DNA of 64,000 bases. It comes from Alishewanella metallidurans. Its GTDB lineage: Bacteria; Pseudomonadota; Gammaproteobacteria; Enterobacterales; Alteromonadaceae. The stretch lies in contig NZ_JALAHQ010000001.1 in assembly GCF_036983985.1 (NCBI RefSeq), positions 868,001-932,000 on the forward strand, given 5' to 3'. The notes beneath the pieces are model-generated. The model was not told where the DNA came from and did not search any database. It saw only the letters and a program-made list of their open reading frames with translations. How positions within the stretch are numbered: the stretch's first letter is position 1; each line of letters opens with the position of its first letter. Of the stretch, positions 27,701 to 34,098 are shown piece by piece. Made by a program: the position numbers and the translations under genes.

Positions 27701-28023
27701 GCAGCCGGATGCCACGTTAAACGTTGCGCTGTGCCGCCTGAGGTCGGCATAACATAAACATCGGTATTGTTATCGTAACTTGCTGAAAATGCGATCCAGT
27801 TGCCATCGGGTGAAAAATGCGGAGCTAATTCATTGGCTGGATGACTAGTTAACTGCCGTGGGTTTTGCCCGTTGCGGTCGGCTAGCCAAATATCACCACC
27901 ATAAACAAAGGTTAATTTATCAGCTGAAATATCGGGCTGGCGCAATAAGCGGCTACTTTCAGCGGCACAAACACCGGCAGAAGCCAAAATTGCCACCAAG
28001 CATAAATACCGTGATTTAAACAT
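24775..28023 (-). CDS. Tricorn-like S41-family protease with WD40-like beta-propellers
   Basis: This is an exported 1082-aa serine protease. The signal peptide is at 1-21 (C-L-V-A-I-L-A-S-A-G-V-C-A-A). Residues about 25-560 carry PD40/WD40-like propeller blades (repeated S-P-D-G-x-x-I/V-A-F/Y). A linker with Lys/Asp-rich low complexity (about 540-560) follows, then a C1-like helical part, a PDZ domain (about 755-840) and the S41 catalytic core with G-S-G-G-D at 967-971 (Ser968 nucleophile). Tricorn-type enzymes trim oligopeptides. Here it would act in the periplasm, in keeping with the peptide-based lifestyle suggested elsewhere in the window. Confidence 0.9.
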   Translation of the reverse strand: MFKSRYLCLVAILASAGVCAAESSRLLRQPDISADKLTFVYGGDIWLADRNGQNPRQLTSHPANELAPHFSPDGNWIAFSASYDNNTDVYVMPTSGGTAQRLTWHPAADTVNGWSPDGKKVLFASNREVANSRSNQLFEVAITGGYEEKVMPAVAFEGKWSKDGTKLAYRPNNMAYSGTSGWRLHRGGSTPPIWIIDLAKQNLEKIPHPNANEFNPFWLNDSVYFLSDRDNKAVNLFSYTANKVSQLTQLQEWDIETAAGYGDAIVYAAGGYLYQLNLNNGQSQQINIDIKTQSAQRRAQWKDASQNLTSAQLSSTGQRVIVSARGDIFTVPVEDGSTRNLTQTSGVREFSGLWSPDGSQVAYLSDKGNTHQLLIQNQDGMSEATTYALNNDGYLTLLSWSPDGNRIVYQDNHLNLYAYDIKKKSNQKLDTSLRRAEFKVSFSADSRYLAYTVSNENYFSQIKLFDFTNNKNVQLTDGLSHADDPAFSDNYLYFTASVNTGPSQVGLDLSTQERPIRKAIYVAILAANGKSPLLVNSGDEPKADTNTDADDKAKPSKKVTPVKLDVAGLNHRIVALPIAERNYDSLAVANDGALFYLQRSQPGSSNELPQARDDNNASLYRFDFKEKTSSEIQDKLSAFSLSADGKKLLLISDTNSLKIADAVEKPKAKDISLADVKSFVDPVQEWQQIFDDAWRMQQNYFYDAKMHGINWQAMYEKYQPMLKHVQRREDLNDVLVAMIAELQVGHNRIGGGDIHQEPSNNVGLLGADFTIHDNRYQISTVYQGDRWSPFLKAPLAVPGAAAKDGEYLLAINGKPLFASENIYQRLENTIKKQLVLTLADNSNGKNSRNITVEPVANESQLRLWHWVEQNRQLVDKKSNGKLAYVYLPNTADGGFYFFNRMFFAQVDKPALIIDERKNGGGQAANYITDILSRPFLSGWKDRDGLGFTTPGGAIHGPKTMLIDQDAGSGGDFLPWAFKYLKLGKTIGTRTWGGLIGISANPNMIDGGFHVVPFFRFYTADGEWRVENEGVAPDIEVELDPIAVNKGIDVQLERAISYTLEQLKANPPADHSQAPAMPQQLGL

Positions 28024-28108
28024 GTTAAGTCCTTATTTTATCGTTATTTTTTTGGAATATAAGTAGATGAAATTAACCGGCAATATAATTAATGGTATTG
28101 AGCATAGC

Positions 28109-28139
28109 AAAAAACCACCTCAATTGAGGTGGTTTTTTT
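28109..28139. terminator. Orphan terminator-like hairpin upstream of the tricorn-like gene
   Basis: A perfect palindrome of 15 bp per arm (28109-28123 with 28124-28138) has an A6 and T7 tract at its feet and would form a terminator in either direction. No gene obviously needs it: the tricorn-like gene runs away to the left, and the next gene starts 300 bp to the right. Confidence 0.75.
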
Positions 28140-28221
28140 AAGGCTTGAGAGTCAGACACAATTGCTAACTCTGGATCTGACCTTCAAGGCATTAACAAAA
28201 TGGTTATTGAGATAACGTAAG

Positions 28222-28260
28222 TCAAGCCCGCATCCAAAGGTTTTGTTTATTTGTGTTTGA
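28222..28260 (+). repeat. Partial copy of the minE-side terminator sequence
   Basis: This stretch shares a 19-bp identical tail (28242-28260 equals 28892-28910) and an AAGCCCGC block (28224-28231 equals 28873-28880) with the terminator next to minE. It has lost the pairing arm, so it is not a hairpin itself. The stretch 28141-28435 otherwise holds no gene; it is AT-rich with three tandem 9-bp TGTGTTGAA-type units at 28363-28388. Confidence 0.7.
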
Positions 28261-28435
28261 AGTTCGCACTTATCGTTAAGGAGGCCATGTTAGTGTTGAT
28301 ATTTATTTTTTTTGAGCACATTGGTTTATGTAAGCTGATTTTTTTGTAAATAACGTTTACTTTGTGTTGAATGTGTTGAATGTGTTGATTTGTTTTGCAA
28401 TTATAGTGTTGATAATGTTTTATTGGAGTTTTTGC

Positions 28436-28837
28436 ATGAGTTCAGGTATTCGTTCACTTTTTTTTGTTGGGAGCTTGGGGGCAGCGATTATTGCACCACA
28501 AGCTATATCAGCTGAGGATATTGATTTTAGTCAGGCAAAATTGTTGCTTGAGATCACTGCAGTTACTATTGTCAGTAAAGAGGTAAAAGATCATTCAGCT
28601 CGCTTTAGCATTCAAGCGGTCTGTGATGAGAGCAAAAAAAATTGTGATCCGTCTGAAGAACAAGAGGAGGTTGAGGAGCGAAGGGTTGAAGAGCGATGGT
28701 GGGAAGATGACCGTGGCGACGAGTGGTATGAAAGAGCTGAATACTATAAGTACGAGGATAGTGAAATCTGGGACTTGGTATCTAAGACGCAAGCAAAAAA
28801 AGGAACTACAGGTTTTGTTTCTCGGCCAGAAGGTTAG
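28436..28837 (+). CDS. Orphan exported acidic protein
   Basis: This is a 133-aa protein with a signal peptide (S-L-F-F-V-G-S-L-G-A-A-I-I-A-P-Q-A-I-S-A). A short folded-looking segment (L-L-L-E-I-T-A-V-T-I-V) and two nearby cysteines (C-D-E-S-K-K-N-C) follow. The C-terminal half is strongly charged and Trp/Tyr-rich (E-E-V-E-E-R-R-V-E-E-R-W-W-E-D-D). The start has GGAG nine bases upstream; the frame is open from 28364 but the upstream part is not protein-like. Its AT-rich flanks differ from the neighbours. I do not recognise a family. Copies of the same terminator sequence bracket it, which suggests an inserted module. Confidence 0.55.
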   Translation: MSSGIRSLFFVGSLGAAIIAPQAISAEDIDFSQAKLLLEITAVTIVSKEVKDHSARFSIQAVCDESKKNCDPSEEQEEVEERRVEERWWEDDRGDEWYERAEYYKYEDSEIWDLVSKTQAKKGTTGFVSRPEG

Positions 28838-28862
28838 TAAACAGATAGTCTGAGTTGACGTA

Positions 28863-28910
28863 CAAATAAACAAAGCCCGCTTAATGCGGGCTTTGTTTAT
28901 TTGTGTTTGA
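28863..28910. terminator. Bidirectional terminator between the orphan gene and minE
   Basis: A perfect 18-bp stem (28863-28880 with 28886-28903) has a 5-nt loop and is T-rich on one side and A-rich on the other. It serves the convergent orphan gene and minE. Its right half is duplicated at 28222-28260. Confidence 0.92.
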
Positions 28911-28915
28911 GAGAT

Positions 28916-29176
28916 TTAACGCTTATCTTCCGGAAAAGTAATATTGAGTTCTAATACCGACAATTCGTTGTCTCGTTGCTCTAACGATACGGCAATTTGT
29001 TCTGGCGAAATATCTACGTATTTACGAATAACTTCTAATATATCTCGCTCTAACTGCGGCAGGTAATCTGGGCTGTTACGTTTTCTGCGCTCATGCGCGA
29101 CTATAATCTGTAACCGCTCTTTTGCTGTACTAGCGCTATTTTTTTTGCTTGAACGAAAATAATCCAGTAATGACAT
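28916..29176 (-). CDS. minE: Cell division topological specificity factor MinE
   Basis: MinE stimulates the MinD ATPase at the membrane and drives Min oscillation so that division is placed at midcell. The 86 aa have the N-terminal amphipathic M-S-L-L-D-Y-F-R, the A-K-E-R-L-Q-I-I-V-A-H-E-R contact helix at about 18-30, and the topological-specificity C-terminal domain ending in E-L-N-I-T-F-P. It is last in minCDE, 3 bp behind minD. Confidence 0.97.
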   Translation of the reverse strand: MSLLDYFRSSKKNSASTAKERLQIIVAHERRKRNSPDYLPQLERDILEVIRKYVDISPEQIAVSLEQRDNELSVLELNITFPEDKR

Positions 29177-29179
29177 CCG

Positions 29180-29989
29180 TTATCCTCCAAATATCCGCTT
29201 TAACAGGCCTTTTTTCTCCACTGTTAAAAAGCGGAACGGCACAGTTTCGCCCAACAGGCGATTAATTGTATCCATGTAGGCTTGGCCAGCGTCACTCTCT
29301 TTATCTAGGATAACTGGTTGGCCAGAGTTAGAGGCGCTAAGCACGGCTTGTGATTCTGGTATTACACCAATAAGCTCAATAGACAGAATATCTTTAACGT
29401 CTTCTACGCTTAGCATTTCGCCTTTCTCTACTCGCTCAGGGTTATAGCGAGTAAGAAGTAAATACTCTTTAATATTGTCTAAGCCTTGTTCAGCGCGGCG
29501 AGACTTGCTAGATAACATACCTAAAATACGATCTGAGTCGCGTACGGATGATACTTCAGGGTTAGTAACTACAATTGCTTCGTCGGCAAAATACAGTGCC
29601 ATCATGGCGCCAGACTCAATACCGGCAGGAGAATCACAGAGAATAAAATCGAAATCTTTAGCTAACTCGTTTAGTACTCGCTCAACACCTTCTTTGGTTA
29701 AGGCGTCTTTATCGCGCGTTTGTGATGCCGGCAAAATAAACAGGTTATCGATGCGCTTATCTTTTATTAATGTTTGTTTTAAATTCGCTTCACCGTTAAT
29801 TACGTTGATAAAATCGTATACTACGCGGCGCTCACAGCCCATGATTAAGTCTAAATTACGCAGGCCAACGTCAAAATCGATAATAACAGTTTTATGGCCT
29901 TTTAATGCTAAACCGGTACCAATAGCTGCGCTAGACGTAGTTTTTCCCACACCACCTTTGCCTGAGGTGACAACAATAATTTTTGCCAT
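29180..29989 (-). CDS. minD: Septum site-determining ATPase MinD
   Basis: This is a membrane-binding ParA-type ATPase of 269 aa. The deviant Walker A K-G-G-V-G-K-T-T is near residue 11, followed by D-F-D-V-G-L-R-N-L-D and the Walker B-like F-I-L-C-D-S-P-A-G-I. The C-terminal amphipathic membrane-targeting helix is G-L-L-K-R-I-F-G-G. The ATG at 29989 (with AAGGAA) is preferred to a TTG one codon earlier. It is in the operon minC-minD-minE. Confidence 0.97.
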   Translation of the reverse strand: MAKIIVVTSGKGGVGKTTSSAAIGTGLALKGHKTVIIDFDVGLRNLDLIMGCERRVVYDFINVINGEANLKQTLIKDKRIDNLFILPASQTRDKDALTKEGVERVLNELAKDFDFILCDSPAGIESGAMMALYFADEAIVVTNPEVSSVRDSDRILGMLSSKSRRAEQGLDNIKEYLLLTRYNPERVEKGEMLSVEDVKDILSIELIGVIPESQAVLSASNSGQPVILDKESDAGQAYMDTINRLLGETVPFRFLTVEKKGLLKRIFGG

Positions 29990-29999
29990 CAAAAATTCC

Positions 30000-30707
30000 T
30001 TATACTAATTCTGCTAATACTAAATGGTCGTCTTGCAGCTTAATACACGCTGCCTTACCCCAAAATTCGCCCTGCAAGCTTTCACTTAACCAGTAGTTAC
30101 CGGCAATAGACACTAATTCGGCCTGCAAGTTGTAACAATAAATGCGTTTGCTGTTGTCACCACTAGCACCGGCAATAGCTTTACCACGTAAGGTGCCATA
30201 AATATGAATATTGCCATCAGCAATAACCTCGGCGCCTGCGCCTACGGTGCCTTTGACAATTAAATCTGTACCTTTAGCATATACCTGTTGGCCTGAACGT
30301 ACCGTGTGTTCAATTACTTTACTGTCCGTTGCTGCACTGGCCACGTTTGCGGTTACTTCAGCAGCTTTACTGCTAGACACTGCGCTAGTCGTGCTTTTGT
30401 TGTCTTTGCCCAGTTGCAATGCAGCAAGGCCAGCTTGCTGCGCTTGCTGTTTTAGTTCTGCATTGGCCCCACACACACCCACTAACACTAACTTTAACTC
30501 GACAAACAGCTGTTTAATTGCTGCAAAGTCGGGGGTTTGTTGGCATTGGCTTAAGTTTAAAATAATCGGTGCTTGATAAAAAAATGTGGGTGCTTGTGCT
30601 AGTTTTTGAGCTAACTGCGTCTGTAATGCGTTGACGCTAAGATCTGGGCAGGAGAGTACCGATAAGGGAAATAAGCTACCTTTTAATTCCAAAGTCTGTT
30701 CTGACAT
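30000..30707 (-). CDS. minC: Septum site-determining protein MinC
   Basis: MinC inhibits FtsZ and is placed at the poles by MinD. The 235 aa have an N-terminal FtsZ-inhibiting domain (L-E-L-K-G-S-L-F-P-L-S-V), an Ala/Ser/Thr/Lys-rich linker (about 105-140) and the right-handed beta-helix MinD-binding domain (V-R-S-G-Q-Q-V-Y-A-K-G-T-D-L...G-N-I-H-I-Y-G-T-L-R-G-K-A). The ATG at 30707 is taken; an upstream GTG at 30725 is less like the family. First gene of the min operon; divergent from ycgL as in E. coli. Confidence 0.96.
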   Translation of the reverse strand: MSEQTLELKGSLFPLSVLSCPDLSVNALQTQLAQKLAQAPTFFYQAPIILNLSQCQQTPDFAAIKQLFVELKLVLVGVCGANAELKQQAQQAGLAALQLGKDNKSTTSAVSSSKAAEVTANVASAATDSKVIEHTVRSGQQVYAKGTDLIVKGTVGAGAEVIADGNIHIYGTLRGKAIAGASGDNSKRIYCYNLQAELVSIAGNYWLSESLQGEFWGKAACIKLQDDHLVLAELV

Positions 30708-30871
30708 AACTGATTCTTTGCGCACTTATGATAATTTGCTGCAACTGTAGCTTGGGTCGCGCCAAGCCGTGTATTTATTTGCATTGCTACCCGTTGGTAG
30801 GTACGCAATAACAAGGCTTCATGTTATAGTTTAGGCTTTCGTTAAGCAAGTTTGCGGCGTGGTTTTATTCG

Positions 30872-31141
30872 ATGTTATGTGCAGTATATAAAAGTGTAAA
30901 AAAAGATCAGACCTATCTGTATGTAAAGCAGCGCGATAACTTTTCTGCGGTGCCTGAGGTGCTATTGAAAACCTTTGGCGTGCCAGTGCTGGTAACCTTA
31001 CTTAATTTAGCCAAGCGGGAACATTTAGCGCTGGCTGATATCGATAAGGTTAAGCAGCAGTTGGAGCAACACGGTTTTTACTTGCAAATACCACCTCCTG
31101 CCGAAAACTTGTTAGCACAACATAAAGCGCAGCAATATTAA
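30872..31141 (+). CDS. ycgL: YcgL domain-containing protein
   Basis: This is an 89-aa cytosolic protein of the YcgL family. It has the typical start C-A-V-Y-K-S-x-K-K-x-x-T-Y-L-Y-V, a central L-L-K-T-F-G-V-P region, and the I-P-P-P conserved loop near residue 77. The gene lies divergent from minC, the same place as in enterobacteria. Function is not established. Confidence 0.92.
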   Translation: MLCAVYKSVKKDQTYLYVKQRDNFSAVPEVLLKTFGVPVLVTLLNLAKREHLALADIDKVKQQLEQHGFYLQIPPPAENLLAQHKAQQY

Positions 31142-31166
31142 TTTTTCTCATCTTATAGGCCTTATT

Positions 31167-32207
31167 ATGTTTAGAACCCTAATTTCTCTTGCTACAGCAG
31201 CGGTGTTTAGCGCCGGCGTGTTAACCGTTAATGCGCAAGAACAAAGTACAAACGAGACTAAGCCCAGTTTTGCCGATTACACCGCAACACTAAAACAGGA
31301 AGCATTAAGTAAAGGCTACGCTGCAGAGTTGGTAGAGCCGGTATTCGCTTCGTTAACCTATCATGAACGCATTGTTAGTGCCGACAAAGCGCAGCCAGAA
31401 GTGGTGGAAACCCTAAGTACCTATTTACCTAAACGTGTTAGCGAAATACGTATAAAAATGGCACGCGAACGTTATCAGCAATATTTACCTGAGCTAGAAA
31501 AAATTGGTGAAAAATACGGCGTTCAACCGCGGTTTATTATTGCGCTGTGGGGGCTGGAAAGTAGCTTTGGCCGTTTTATGGGCACCTATTCAGTACCCTC
31601 GGCGTTGGTCACACTGGCGTATGAAGGTCGGCGTGAAAGCTTCTTTAAACAAGAGTTTTATCAAGCCTTAGATATTTTGGCCCAAGGCCATATTAGCTTA
31701 GACGAAATGAAAGGCTCTTGGGCTGGCGCTATGGGCCAAAGCCAGTTTATGCCCAGCTCGTTTATGGCCTATGCACAAGATGGTGATGGCGATGGTAAAA
31801 AAGATATTTGGACTAACCAGTTGGATGTTTTTTCCTCTATTGCTAACTATTTAAAACAACAAGGCTGGGACAATAGTAAAACCTGGGGCCGCGAAGTATT
31901 GCTCCCCGCTAATTTTGATAATACTCAGGCTATTGCGCGCGGCAGTTTACAGCGTGGCGAATGGTTAGAACGCTGGAATAAGTCAGAACGCAGTTTGGCT
32001 GATTGGCATAAGTTAGGTGTACAACGTTTAAATAAAACGCCACTGCCACCGCGTGATATTAATGCGGCGCTAGTATTGCCTGATGGTGAAACGGGTCGGG
32101 CATTTTTAGCTTATGACAATTACAAAGCGTTAATGCATTGGAACCGTTCTTACTACTTTGTTACCAGCGTTGGCTATTTAGCTGATCTTATAGTTACCTC
32201 GGAGTAA
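31167..32207 (+). CDS. Lytic murein transglycosylase (MltB/SLT_2 family)
   Basis: This is a 346-aa periplasmic peptidoglycan lyase. A signal peptide precedes A-Q-E (residues 1-23). No lipobox Cys is present, unlike E. coli MltB. The catalytic glutamate is in A-L-W-G-L-E-S-S-F-G near residue 128, followed by G-A-M-G-Q-S-Q-F-M-P-S-S and a D-G-D-G-D-G-K-K-D-I-W calcium-type loop. It is inserted between ycgL and ycgM, 25 bp after ycgL and 2 bp before ycgM, so it is probably co-transcribed with them. Confidence 0.93.
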   Translation: MFRTLISLATAAVFSAGVLTVNAQEQSTNETKPSFADYTATLKQEALSKGYAAELVEPVFASLTYHERIVSADKAQPEVVETLSTYLPKRVSEIRIKMARERYQQYLPELEKIGEKYGVQPRFIIALWGLESSFGRFMGTYSVPSALVTLAYEGRRESFFKQEFYQALDILAQGHISLDEMKGSWAGAMGQSQFMPSSFMAYAQDGDGDGKKDIWTNQLDVFSSIANYLKQQGWDNSKTWGREVLLPANFDNTQAIARGSLQRGEWLERWNKSERSLADWHKLGVQRLNKTPLPPRDINAALVLPDGETGRAFLAYDNYKALMHWNRSYYFVTSVGYLADLIVTSE

Positions 32208-32209
32208 TA

Positions 32210-32872
32210 ATGCCATATCAGCACGTTAGCTTAAATGGTGAGCCTATTGCATTGCCTGTGGGTAAGGTGGTGTGCATTGGGCAAAATTATCATGACCATA
32301 TTGCCGAGATGCAAAGTAAAACCGCAGCGCAGGCCCTGTTTTTTATTAAACCTTCAACCGCGTTATGCGCGTTGGCACCGGGTTTTAGTATTCCACAGCA
32401 ACAAGGCGAGGTGCATAACGAACTCGAGCTTGCGGTACTTATTGCTAAGCCGTTAAAAAATGCCGATGCTGCCACGGTTAATGATGCCATTTGGGGTTAC
32501 AGCTTAGCGCTAGATCTTACTTTGCGAGAGCTACAAAGCCAATTGAAACAACTGGGTCGACCATGGGAAATCGCTAAAGGTTTTGATGGGGCATGCCCTA
32601 TAGCAGGTTTTGTTGAAAAGCAGCAGGTAGTAGCCGCACAGCAGTTAGAATTTAGCCTAACGGTAAACCACACACTGCGCCAACAGGGTAATAGCGCTAA
32701 TATGATCCGCAGTATTACGCAAATAATTAGCGAAATGAGTGCACATTTTACGTTATTACCGGGTGATATAGTGCTTACCGGTACGCCGGCTGGCGTTGGG
32801 CCACTGCATTTGGGTGATCAGCTGCAATTGCAGCTTGCTAATTTTTTTAGCGTTAACAGTAGGGTATATTAA
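32210..32872 (+). CDS. ycgM: Fumarylacetoacetate hydrolase-family protein (YcgM-like)
   Basis: This 220-aa cytosolic protein of the FAH superfamily probably acts on a small oxo-acid (hydrolase or decarboxylase). The metal-binding glutamates are in the V-H-N-E-L-E-L motif (about residues 65-71), and the F-I-K-P-S-T segment and T-G-T-P-A-G-V-G-P motif near 196 are typical. The gene order ycgL-ycgM-ycgN is kept apart from the inserted transglycosylase. It ends 2 bp before ycgN. Confidence 0.9.
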   Translation: MPYQHVSLNGEPIALPVGKVVCIGQNYHDHIAEMQSKTAAQALFFIKPSTALCALAPGFSIPQQQGEVHNELELAVLIAKPLKNADAATVNDAIWGYSLALDLTLRELQSQLKQLGRPWEIAKGFDGACPIAGFVEKQQVVAAQQLEFSLTVNHTLRQQGNSANMIRSITQIISEMSAHFTLLPGDIVLTGTPAGVGPLHLGDQLQLQLANFFSVNSRVY

Positions 32873-32874
32873 GC

Positions 32875-33375
32875 ATGACGTTGGCTGAACGGTTTTGGCA
32901 AAATAAAACGCTGGATGAAATGAACCAGCAAGAGTGGGAAGCACTGTGTGATGGCTGTGGTAAATGTTGTCTAAATAAGTTTATTGATGATGACGACGAA
33001 GACGAAGCTGGGCCGACTGCTGTTTTGCATAATAACGAACAGGTACATTATACCAATATTGCTTGTCGTTATTTAAATAGCCATAAGTGTGAGTGCACCG
33101 AGTATAACCAGCGCACGCTATTAGTGCCTGATTGCATTGCGCTAACTAAAGAAAATTTAAAAGACATTTTCTTTATGCCAACCAGCTGTGCTTACCGGCG
33201 GTTACATGAGGGCCGGGGGTTACCGCATTGGCACCCATTATTAAATGATGGTAAAAAAAGCTTGATGCATAAAAAGCAAATGTCGGTACGCAATAAAAGT
33301 ATTTCAGAACTGCAGGTTAACCTTGAGGATTTTGAAGATTATATTGTGCGCTGGCCATTGAACGATTTAGATTAG
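32875..33375 (+). CDS. ycgN: UPF0260/YcgN-family cysteine-cluster protein
   Basis: This 166-aa protein has the family cysteine pattern: C-D-G-C-G-K-C-C near residue 23, then C-R-Y-L near 63, C-x-C near 70, a V-P-D-C-I near 84 and a late C-A-Y-R-R-L. These probably bind a metal or Fe-S centre. Length and pattern match YcgN. It is the last of the ycgL-mlt-ycgM-ycgN set. Function unknown. Confidence 0.92.
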   Translation: MTLAERFWQNKTLDEMNQQEWEALCDGCGKCCLNKFIDDDDEDEAGPTAVLHNNEQVHYTNIACRYLNSHKCECTEYNQRTLLVPDCIALTKENLKDIFFMPTSCAYRRLHEGRGLPHWHPLLNDGKKSLMHKKQMSVRNKSISELQVNLEDFEDYIVRWPLNDLD

Positions 33376-33404
33376 TTGATACCCACAATTTGGGGAGTTT
33401 TAGC

Positions 33405-34022
33405 TTGCCAGTTATAGAGTATATTCAAAAACTAATGCAGCACTTTAGCCCAACTACGGTGCAGCTGATTATTAGTAGTTTGGTCATCGCGCTGTATTTT
33501 ATGATCAGTCGGCGTTTGGCACCCTTGCTATTTCAGGTTATTTCGCGCAGCCGCCTTAAAGCTGAAATGCACAAACGTGCATTGGTGGTGTCGCATATTT
33601 TACTGGCGTTGCTGCTGGCCGTAGTACTGAGCGTGGTGTGGGGCGTTGATATTCGCGGTTTGCTGGTACTGGCATCGTCAATGATCGCCGTAATCGGTGT
33701 CGCGTTATTTGCCGCATGGAGCCTACTGAGTAATATTACGGCGTTTTTTATCTTGCTGGGGCAAAAAGCCTTTGCCGAAGGTATGGAAATACGTGTTATT
33801 GATGGTGGTAATCATCTTGAAGGCAAAATTGTTGAAATAAATTTATTTAGCACCGTACTACGTACTAAAGATAATGAACAGATTGTATACCCCAATAACT
33901 TATTGATCTCGCGACCAGTAGTCATTTATCCGAAAAAGAGCCGCAAGGTAGTACAAAATACCGTTGCAGAAAAAGCCCAGCGCTGGCGGCGTAAGCTATT
34001 GATTGGCAACAAAAGTGAGTAG
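33405..34022 (+). CDS. MscS-family small mechanosensitive channel-like protein
   Basis: This is a 205-aa inner-membrane protein. Three hydrophobic segments (about 15-35, 60-82, 86-120) are followed by a short beta domain (G-M-E-I-R-V-I-D-G...G-K-I-V-E-I-N-L-F-S-T-V-L-R-T) as in MscS. The pore-lining third segment has the A/G pattern of the family. The C-terminal cytoplasmic vestibule is short, so it is a minimal member. The proposed start is TTG at 33405, seven bases after GGGGAG; no ATG or GTG is suitably placed. Confidence 0.8.
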   Translation: MPVIEYIQKLMQHFSPTTVQLIISSLVIALYFMISRRLAPLLFQVISRSRLKAEMHKRALVVSHILLALLLAVVLSVVWGVDIRGLLVLASSMIAVIGVALFAAWSLLSNITAFFILLGQKAFAEGMEIRVIDGGNHLEGKIVEINLFSTVLRTKDNEQIVYPNNLLISRPVVIYPKKSRKVVQNTVAEKAQRWRRKLLIGNKSE

Positions 34023-34098
34023 TATTACCGTGACAGCAAGACAATGCACTGCTACATTCGACCAAACGCCATGCTAACTAGAATGTAATCTTGCCCTA

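Noticed and set aside
28364..28435. Upstream extension of the orphan gene, giving 24 more residues
   Set aside because: It covers a 9-bp tandem repeat and lacks a ribosome site; the ATG at 28436 has GGAG and gives a proper signal peptide.
29475..30008. 177-codon open frame opposite minD
   Set aside because: It is an antisense shadow of the highly conserved minD gene.
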